DNA from: Comamonadaceae bacterium
GTDB taxonomy: Bacteria; Pseudomonadota; Gammaproteobacteria; Burkholderiales; Burkholderiaceae_C
Reading direction: 5' to 3'
Assembly (NCBI GenBank): GCA_947476285.1
Contig: CANJPU010000004.1
Coordinates: forward strand, 62,001-126,000
Length of the DNA stretch: 64,000 bases
A program made the position numbers and the translations under genes. The stretch's first letter is position 1. Every line of letters starts with the position of its first letter. The notes beneath the pieces were generated by a model. That model made no database searches, was not told where the DNA came from, and saw nothing but the letters and a program-made list of their open reading frames with translations. This document shows positions 58,248-64,000 of this stretch, piece after piece.

Positions 58248-58484
58248 CTATTGGCCTGGGAGGGTCGCCTGAGTTTGCGCACAGGCCTGGCAGATGCAGG
58301 CCAGCCCAACTGATTCCTCGGGCAAGCGGGCCAACAAGTCCTTGCTGAAATCGATTTGCGTGCACCAGCAGGGCGACTGTTTGTCGCCTGTTTCGCGCTC
58401 GACTTCCATCGCGCATTGGTTGATGGCGCCGCACAGGGGGCAGCGGGTGGGATCCAGGGCAGAAGGCGAGGCGGGCATGGGCAA
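58248..58484 (-). CDS. Small cysteine-rich CWC-family protein
   Basis: A 78-residue protein with the cysteine-rich CWC pattern: RCPLCGAINQCAMEVE, then SPCWCTQIDFSKDLLARLP and ACICQACA. The paired cysteines suggest a small zinc-binding fold of unknown function. It is 29 bases downstream of the polyphosphate phosphotransferase gene on the same strand and converges on the CoA-transferase with four bases between stops. Confidence 0.88.
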   Translation of the reverse strand: MPMPASPSALDPTRCPLCGAINQCAMEVERETGDKQSPCWCTQIDFSKDLLARLPEESVGLACICQACAQTQATLPGQ

Positions 58485-58513
58485 TCAGCAGGCGGGCGCC
58501 TCAGTGTAGAGGA

Positions 58514-60025
58514 TCAATGCCGCGTCTTGACGGACCGGGCTTTTTTTGGCGCCAGGGCTTTTTCCAGACCTTCGCACAGGCGCGACAAGACCTCAATGCG
58601 CGAGAACAGCTTGTCATTGGACGCCACCACATGCCACGGCGCCAGGTCGGTCGAGGTGCGATCGAGCATGTCGCCAATCGCGCGTTCGTAGTCGGGCCAC
58701 TTCTCGCGGTTGCGCCAATCTTCGTCGGTGATCTTGAAGTTCTTGTGCGGCGTTGCCTTGCGTTCATTGAATCGCCGCAGTTGCTCCTGCGAGGTGATGG
58801 CCATCCAGAATTTCAGCACGATTGCGCCAGAGCTGGCCAGCTGCTCTTCGAACGCATTGATCTCATCGTAGGCGCGCATCCAGTCGGCCTGCGTGCAATA
58901 GCCCTCGACCCGCTCGACCAAGACCCGCCCGTACCAGGACCGATCGAACAGAACGCTGTGGCCACGCCGTGGCACATGGCGCCAGAAGCGCCACAAGTAG
59001 GGCTGCGCACGCTCTTCGTCGCTGGGTGCGGCAATGGGCACCACGCGGTAGTGGCGCGCATCGAGGGCCTGTGTCACGCGGCGGATAGTGCTGCCCTTGC
59101 CGGCCGCGTCCATGCCTTCGAATACGATGACCAAGGAGCGCTCGGCCATGCGCGGATCGCGCGTGAGCAGGTTCAGGCGCCCCTGAAGATCCTCCAGGCG
59201 CCGCTGGTAAGCCTTGGGGGTGAGGGCGCGCTGGTAGTCCAGGGAGCCAAGCAGTGTTCGGCCGTCCAGGGCTGGTGGCGGCACTGGCGCGGGGCTGCTG
59301 ACCACGGGGGGCTGCCCCGCGAGCCGCTTGTTGATCGCATCGAGCAAGGATTCGCCCGCCGTGAGTGAGCGGTACTGCGGATCGCTCCCCTCGATCACCA
59401 GCCAGGGCGCCTCGCCCGTGCTGGTTTTGCGCAAGGCCTGCTCGCAGACCGTCACGAAGGCGTCGTAGTGCTTGAACCGCTCCCAGTCCTGCGGCGTCAC
59501 CCGCCAGGCATTCTTGGGATCGGCCTCCAGCACCTTGAAGCGCTTGCGCGCCGCCGGCTTGGGCAGGTGAAACCAGAACTTGAGCAACAGCGCGCCTTCG
59601 GCAACCAGCATGCGCTCGAACTGCCGGATGTTCTCCAAGCGTTGGTTGAAGCGCGCTTTCTTCTCATGATCCATCACATGAGCGAGGATCGGGTCGGTGT
59701 ACCAGGACCCGAACAAAATGCCGATGCGCCCCTTGGCCGGCAGCGCTTGCCAGAAGCGCCACATTTCCGGGTGGTCGCGCTCGGCACCGTCCATGGCGCC
59801 AAAGGCCTCGGTACGGATATGGCGGGGGTCCATCCACGCATTGAGCAAATTGACTGTCTCGCCCTTGCCCGCGCCGTCCACCCCGTTGACTAGGATGATC
59901 ACTGGAAACTTGGCCTGCTCCAGCAGGTCGTACTGAGCATGCAGCAAGGCCTGTCTCAGCTCGGGTTCGCGCTGCTTGTAGACCTTCTTGCTGATGCTGT
60001 GGCCAATTTCGGCGGATTCGAACAT
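58514..60025 (-). CDS. pap: Polyphosphate:AMP phosphotransferase (tandem PPK2 domains)
   Basis: A 503-residue enzyme with two PPK2 domains, making ADP from AMP and polyphosphate. Domain 1 has the P-loop NGVDGAGKGETVN (47-59), but its Walker B place reads FGSWYTD (Gly106). Domain 2 has EGMDAAGKGST (303-313) and an intact FDRSWYGR (Asp361), so domain 2 should be the catalytic one, as known for this family. The ATG at 60025 has a GGAGG eight bases upstream. It lies behind glcB (89-base gap) and has its own candidate FNR-type promoter, suggesting an energy-stress role. Confidence 0.93.
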   Translation of the reverse strand: MFESAEIGHSISKKVYKQREPELRQALLHAQYDLLEQAKFPVIILVNGVDGAGKGETVNLLNAWMDPRHIRTEAFGAMDGAERDHPEMWRFWQALPAKGRIGILFGSWYTDPILAHVMDHEKKARFNQRLENIRQFERMLVAEGALLLKFWFHLPKPAARKRFKVLEADPKNAWRVTPQDWERFKHYDAFVTVCEQALRKTSTGEAPWLVIEGSDPQYRSLTAGESLLDAINKRLAGQPPVVSSPAPVPPPALDGRTLLGSLDYQRALTPKAYQRRLEDLQGRLNLLTRDPRMAERSLVIVFEGMDAAGKGSTIRRVTQALDARHYRVVPIAAPSDEERAQPYLWRFWRHVPRRGHSVLFDRSWYGRVLVERVEGYCTQADWMRAYDEINAFEEQLASSGAIVLKFWMAITSQEQLRRFNERKATPHKNFKITDEDWRNREKWPDYERAIGDMLDRTSTDLAPWHVVASNDKLFSRIEVLSRLCEGLEKALAPKKARSVKTRH

Positions 60026-60084
60026 GATGATGACCTCCGTCATGGCGGATTCAAGCATTACATGTCTACACCCGCCGGCCCACT

Positions 60085-60098
60085 TTGACCCGCGTCAA
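60085..60098 (-). promoter_or_regulatory. FNR/ANR-type box upstream of the polyphosphate:AMP phosphotransferase
   Basis: TTGAC-CCGC-GTCAA is a perfect palindrome of the FNR/ANR type (TTGAY-N4-RTCAA). On the minus strand a -10-like TGTAAT at 60062-60057 predicts a start near 60050, placing the box centre at about -41.5, the class II activator distance. It lies in the 89-base gap between glcB and pap. The assignment is by consensus and spacing only. Confidence 0.6.
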
Positions 60099-60114
60099 CT
60101 GACGCTCTGCGAGT

Positions 60115-62310
60115 TCAGGCCTGGCCGGCTTTGACTTTCAGCCGCCAGGCGTGCAGCAGCGGCTCGGTGTAGCCACTGGGTTGCTCCAGGCCCTTGAAGA
60201 CGAGATCGCAGGCAGCCCGGTAGGCTGCTGAGGTGGTGAAGTGGCCCGCCATCGGCTGATAGATTGGGTCGTCGGCATTCTGTCCATCGACGACCGCTGC
60301 CATGCGCTGGAAGGTCTCGACCACTTGCTCGCGCGTGACCACCCCATGGTGCAGCCAGTTGGCAATGTGCTGGCTGCTGATGCGCAGCGTGGCGCGGTCT
60401 TCCATCAGCCCCACGTTGTGAATGTCGGGCACCTTGGAGCAGCCCACGCCTTGATCGACCCAGCGCACCACATAGCCCAAAATGCCTTGCGCGTTGTTGT
60501 CCAGTTCCTGCTGGCGCTCGGCCTCGGACCACTTGGCCTGGGCCACCACCGGGATTTGCAGCAGGCCGGCCAGAATGTTTTCACGTTCGCCATCGGCGTC
60601 GATTTTTTCCAGCTCGATTTGCACCTGGGCCACATTCACCTGGTGGTAGTGCAGCGCATGCAGTGTGGCGGCGGTGGGTGAGGGAACCCATGCGGTGTTG
60701 GCCCCGGCCTTGGGGTGGGCGATCTTTTGCTCCAGCATGGCGGCCATCAGGTCGGGCATGGCCCACATGCCCTTGCCTATCTGCGCGCGGCCGCGCAGGC
60801 CGCATGACAGACCCACCAGCACATTGTTCTTTTCATAGGCCTGGATCCAGGCGCTGCTCTTCATGTCGCCCTTGCGGAACATCGGCCCGGCGTGCATGGC
60901 CGTGTGCATCTCGTCGCCGGTGCGGTCCAGAAAACCGGTGTTGATGAAGGCCACGCGCGGGGCAGCTTGCGCGATGCAGGCCTTCAGGTTCACGCTGGTG
61001 CGGCGCTCTTCGTCCATGATGCCCAGCTTGACGGTGTTCTCGCGCAGACCCAGCATGGCCTCGACCCGGCTGAACAGCTCACAGGCGAAAGCCACCTCGC
61101 GCGGCCCGTGCATCTTGGGCTTGACGATGTAGACCGAACCCGCGCGCGAGTTGCGTATGCCACCTTGTGTCTTGCCGCTCAAGTCCACCATGGCAATGGT
61201 GGTGGTGATCACCGCATCCAGAATGCCTTCGGGAATTTCCTTGCCGCCGCCATAGAGAATGGCCGGATTGGTCATGAGATGCCCGACATTGCGCACGAAC
61301 ATGAGCGAGCGACCATGCAGCGTGACTTCGCCACCGCTCGGGCCGGTGTACTTGCGGTCGAGGTTCAGGCCGCGGGTGAAGGTCTTGCCAGCTTTCTCCA
61401 CCTGCTCGGTCAGCGTGCCTTGCAAAATGCCCAGCCAGTTGCTGTAGGCCAGCACTTTGTCTTGCGCGTCCACCACGGCCACCGAGTCTTCCAGGTCCAG
61501 GATGGTGGACAGCGCCGCTTCCATCGCCACGTCGCAGATGCCAGCGGCGTCGCCCTTGCCAATAGGGGTGTTGCGGTCGATGCGGATGTCGATGTGAATG
61601 CCGTTGTGCTGCAGCAGCACCGACGACGGCGCCGCCGCATCGCCCTGGTAGCCGATGAACTGCCCGGCATTGGCTAGGCCAGCCGCACCACCTGCGCGCT
61701 GGCTCACCACCAGCTGGCCAGCCTCGACCCTGTAGCCAGTGGCATCCTTGTGCGAGCCTTGCGTCAGCGGCGCGGCCTGGTCCAGCACATCGCGGGCGAA
61801 AGCAATCACCTTGTCGCCGCGCACTGGGTTGTAGCCCTTGCCCTTCTCGGCGCCGCCAGTTTCGGCAATGGCGTCGGTGCCGTACAGGGCGTCATAGAGC
61901 GAGCCCCAACGCGCATTGGCGGCATTGAGGGCATAGCGGGCGTTCAGGATGGGCACCACCAGTTGCGGGCCGGCTTGCAGCGCGAGCTCGGCGTCAACAT
62001 GGGTGGCGGTGGCCTTCACTTCGGCCGGCGGCGGCACCAGGTAGCCGATCTTTTCAAGAAAGCCGCGATAAGCCGCCATGTCGCGGATCGGGCCGGGGTT
62101 GGCCTTGTGCCAGGTGTCCAGCTCGGCCTGTAGCCGGTCACGCTCGGCCAGCAGCGCGATGTTCTTTGGCGCCAGGTCGGCCACGATGGCGTCGAAGCCC
62201 TTCCAGAAGCCCGCGCTGTCCATGCCGGTCGCGGGCAGCACCTGGTCTTCGATGAAGCGATGCAGTTCGCCGGCGATTTGCAGGCCGTGAATGGAGATGC
62301 GGGCGGTCAT
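60115..62310 (-). CDS. glcB: Malate synthase G
   Basis: A 731-residue malate synthase G (typical length about 725), condensing glyoxylate and acetyl-CoA to malate. Typical blocks are [99 protein letters not shown] and [20 protein letters not shown]. The G form serves growth on glycolate, glyoxylate or C2 units. No isocitrate lyase or glycolate oxidase genes are in the window. The upstream region carries the second copy of the 87-base repeat, about 95 bases before the ATG. Confidence 0.97.
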   Translation of the reverse strand: MTARISIHGLQIAGELHRFIEDQVLPATGMDSAGFWKGFDAIVADLAPKNIALLAERDRLQAELDTWHKANPGPIRDMAAYRGFLEKIGYLVPPPAEVKATATHVDAELALQAGPQLVVPILNARYALNAANARWGSLYDALYGTDAIAETGGAEKGKGYNPVRGDKVIAFARDVLDQAAPLTQGSHKDATGYRVEAGQLVVSQRAGGAAGLANAGQFIGYQGDAAAPSSVLLQHNGIHIDIRIDRNTPIGKGDAAGICDVAMEAALSTILDLEDSVAVVDAQDKVLAYSNWLGILQGTLTEQVEKAGKTFTRGLNLDRKYTGPSGGEVTLHGRSLMFVRNVGHLMTNPAILYGGGKEIPEGILDAVITTTIAMVDLSGKTQGGIRNSRAGSVYIVKPKMHGPREVAFACELFSRVEAMLGLRENTVKLGIMDEERRTSVNLKACIAQAAPRVAFINTGFLDRTGDEMHTAMHAGPMFRKGDMKSSAWIQAYEKNNVLVGLSCGLRGRAQIGKGMWAMPDLMAAMLEQKIAHPKAGANTAWVPSPTAATLHALHYHQVNVAQVQIELEKIDADGERENILAGLLQIPVVAQAKWSEAERQQELDNNAQGILGYVVRWVDQGVGCSKVPDIHNVGLMEDRATLRISSQHIANWLHHGVVTREQVVETFQRMAAVVDGQNADDPIYQPMAGHFTTSAAYRAACDLVFKGLEQPSGYTEPLLHAWRLKVKAGQA

Positions 62311-62404
62311 TGTGTTGGGTCCTTGCGATGCGTGATGGGCGATACCGGTACTTTATTGGATAAGGGCAGCCGCTGTGGCCGCGATGCGCATAATCCTGAA
62401 AATC

Positions 62405-62491
62405 GCAGTTGGACGCATATTTTCAGCAGGAAGTGACCGTGGGCATTGAGTTTCTTGGCCTTGAAGTTCCTCACCGGTGGGGTGACAGCGC
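62405..62491 (-). repeat. 87-base dispersed repeat, copy B (upstream of glcB)
   Basis: This is the gap-free partner of 8177-8263, with 71 of 87 bases identical. It lies between glcB (minus, 95 bases away) and the DUF2214 gene (plus), in the same orientation relative to the minus-strand gene as copy A. Here the left edge forms CTGAAAAT/ATTTTCAG (62397-62425), and beyond the right edge CGTCC/GGACG (62491/62546) encloses GAGGG...CCCTC. Both neighbourhoods are therefore rich in potential stems, but not the same ones. Confidence 0.75.
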
Positions 62492-62562
62492 GTCCGAGGG
62501 CAAGGAGCTGGTCTCCCTCAAGCCCGGCGGGCCGATGGATTGTTTGGACGGTGAGGTTTTGC

Positions 62563-63012
62563 ATGACCAGTGAAGCTCTCCTCTCCTACGCCCATCTGAT
62601 GGCCATTCTGAGTCTGGTGGTGTTCAGCTCCAGTCAGGCTGCGCTGTGCCGGGTGGAGTGGCTCAATGCCAAGGTGGTCGAGCGGCTGGTGGTGCTCGAT
62701 CGCATCTACGCCCTGGCCGCATTGGCTGTGCTGCTCACCGGCCTGGCGCGCATCGCGTGGGGCGGCAAGGGCGCATCCTGGTACTGGGCCAACAGCCTGC
62801 TGCATCTGAAACTGGGCTTGTTCATTCTGATCGCGCTCATGTCCATCAAGCCCACTGTCATGTTCCTGCGTTGGCGGCGCCAACTGCGCTCAGACGGCAG
62901 CCTGCCGCCGCAAGCCGAGGTGCGCCAAGCCCGCCGGTGGGTCATGATTGAAGCGCACCTTGTGACCTTCATTCCGCTGGCGGCGGTGTTCCTCGCCAGG
63001 GGCTTCGGATGA
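62563..63012 (+). CDS. DUF2214 family membrane protein
   Basis: A 149-residue protein with four hydrophobic helices: [55 protein letters not shown] and [20 protein letters not shown]. The conserved histidines in SYAHL, LHLK and EAHL would suit heme or metal binding in the membrane, but function is unknown. The ATG at 62563 is chosen because hydrophobic sequence starts right after it; the frame is open upstream through the repeat without coding character. argS follows after 52 bases. Confidence 0.82.
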   Translation: MTSEALLSYAHLMAILSLVVFSSSQAALCRVEWLNAKVVERLVVLDRIYALAALAVLLTGLARIAWGGKGASWYWANSLLHLKLGLFILIALMSIKPTVMFLRWRRQLRSDGSLPPQAEVRQARRWVMIEAHLVTFIPLAAVFLARGFG

Positions 63013-63064
63013 GTGCGGCGGGCGGGCTGCGCAGCCCCTGCTCGCCCGTTTCGTAAAATCGGCC

Positions 63065-64000
63065 ATGCTCCTCGTCAAACAAGAATTGCTCGGCAGCCTG
63101 GCCGCCGAGCTGGAAAAGCTTTCTCCCGGCTCCGGTGACAAAGCGGTATTTGAATCGCCCAAGGTGGCCGCGCATGGTGATTTCGCCTGCACGGCCGCCA
63201 TGCAACTGGCCAAGCCGCTCAAGCAAAACCCCAGGCAGCTTGCGCAAACTCTGCGCAGTGCGCTGCTGGCAAGCCCGCCTTATGTGCGCTGGGTGGAGTC
63301 GGTGGACATCGCCGGCCCGGGCTTTCTCAACATACGCCTCAAGCCGCAGGCCAAGCAGCAGATCGTCAAGGAAGTGCTATTGGCCGGCGCCAGCTTTGGC
63401 AGCCAGCCCGCCACCGGCAAGCGGATCATGGTCGAATTCGTGTCGGCCAACCCCACCGGTCCGTTGCATGTGGGCCACGGCCGTCAGGCGGCTTTGGGCG
63501 ACGCCATCTGCAATCTCTACCAGACCCAGGGTTGGTCGGTCTGCAGAGAGTTCTATTACAACGACGCGGGCGTGCAGATTGCAACGCTGGCTACATCCAC
63601 CCAGCTACGCGCCAAGGGCTTCAAGCCCGGCGACCCTGAGTGGCCCGAGGCGGCCTACAACGGCGAATACATCGCCGACGTTGCACGTGACTTTCTGGCC
63701 GGCAAGACCGTGCACGCGGACGACCGCGAGTTCACCGCATCAGGCCAGGTGGATGACCTGGACGGCATGCGCCTGTTCGCGGTGGCCTATTTGCGCCACG
63801 AGCAGGACCTGGATCTCAAGGCCTTTGGGCTTGCATTCGACAACTACTTCCTGGAGTCCAGCCTGTACACCAGTGGCAAGGTCGATGCCGTGGTGCAAAA
63901 GCTGCGCGATGCGGGCAAGACTTACGAGCACGACGACGCGCTGTGGCTGCGCTCCACCGATTACGGCGACGACAAGGACCGCGTCATGCGAAAGGGCGAC
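63065..64000 (+). CDS. argS: Arginyl-tRNA synthetase, N-terminal part (runs off the window)
   Basis: The frame from ATG 63065 is open to the right edge (312 codons). It starts [20 protein letters not shown] and includes the N-terminal tRNA-binding domain. The class I HIGH motif appears as [20 protein letters not shown], followed by [17 protein letters not shown], typical of ArgS. The KMSK-like motif and anticodon domain lie beyond the window. A full-length enzyme would have about 560-580 residues. Confidence 0.96.
   Translation, partial: MLLVKQELLGSLAAELEKLSPGSGDKAVFESPKVAAHGDFACTAAMQLAKPLKQNPRQLAQTLRSALLASPPYVRWVESVDIAGPGFLNIRLKPQAKQQIVKEVLLAGASFGSQPATGKRIMVEFVSANPTGPLHVGHGRQAALGDAICNLYQTQGWSVCREFYYNDAGVQIATLATSTQLRAKGFKPGDPEWPEAAYNGEYIADVARDFLAGKTVHADDREFTASGQVDDLDGMRLFAVAYLRHEQDLDLKAFGLAFDNYFLESSLYTSGKVDAVVQKLRDAGKTYEHDDALWLRSTDYGDDKDRVMRKGD

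Overview
The window reads as a high-GC chromosomal segment of a beta-proteobacterium, most likely order Burkholderiales, family Comamonadaceae. This is inferred from gene order (uvrA/MFS/ssb; hpf-ptsN-hprK; fur/bamE/dapB; exbBD-leuS-lptE-holA-proA), from several tripartite-tricarboxylate (Bug) receptors, and from intergenic repeat types I associate with that family. Genes are densely packed, with many 1-4 base stop/start overlaps. I saw no rRNA, tRNA, CRISPR array, IS element or prophage.

Layout. 1-7054: end of an MmgE/PrpD gene, a beta-hydroxyacid dehydrogenase, uvrA, an MFS transporter, ssb and a Bug receptor. 7060-9718: mnmA, a 234-bp nested palindrome, and a proline-rich TonB-like protein. 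9850-16608: two convergent catabolic operons, tcuA-tcuB-class II aldolase (+) and CaiB/BaiF CoA-transferase, CitE-like lyase, fumarase-superfamily lyase (-). 16678-18979: a Nudix gene divergent from exbB-exbD-exbD. 19152-22038: pntAA-pntAB-pntB with a strong terminator. 22172-23618: a HigB/HigA-type toxin-antitoxin pair whose antitoxin carries an ImmA/IrrE peptidase domain. 23748-31784: fadD, the dppBCDFA dipeptide transporter and an MTA/SAH nucleosidase.

31883-46199 is mainly housekeeping: corA, hpf-ptsN-hprK, fur, bamE, dapB, an ExbB/ExbD pair, leuS, lptE, holA and proA. It is interrupted by an unrecognised protein with five 32-residue repeats and followed by a possible 2-oxoglutarate oxygenase/TonB-C fusion. 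46306-50557: gshA, kup, gshB. 50493-58243: a TetR regulator, a YafJ-like amidotransferase, and a catabolic operon (acyl-CoA synthetase, MmgE/PrpD, Bug receptor, CoA-transferase). 58248-62310 (-): malate synthase G, polyphosphate:AMP phosphotransferase and a small CWC protein. The window ends with a DUF2214 membrane protein and the 5' part of argS.

The less expected signals are mostly non-coding: an 87-base repeat present twice (about 82% identical, no gaps) upstream of mnmA and glcB, one copy sitting inside a nested palindrome; FNR/ANR-type boxes at about -41.5 from plausible promoters of hpf and the polyphosphate phosphotransferase; and a hairpin over the kup ribosome-binding site. Functions come from reading motifs in the translated sequence; no database search was run.
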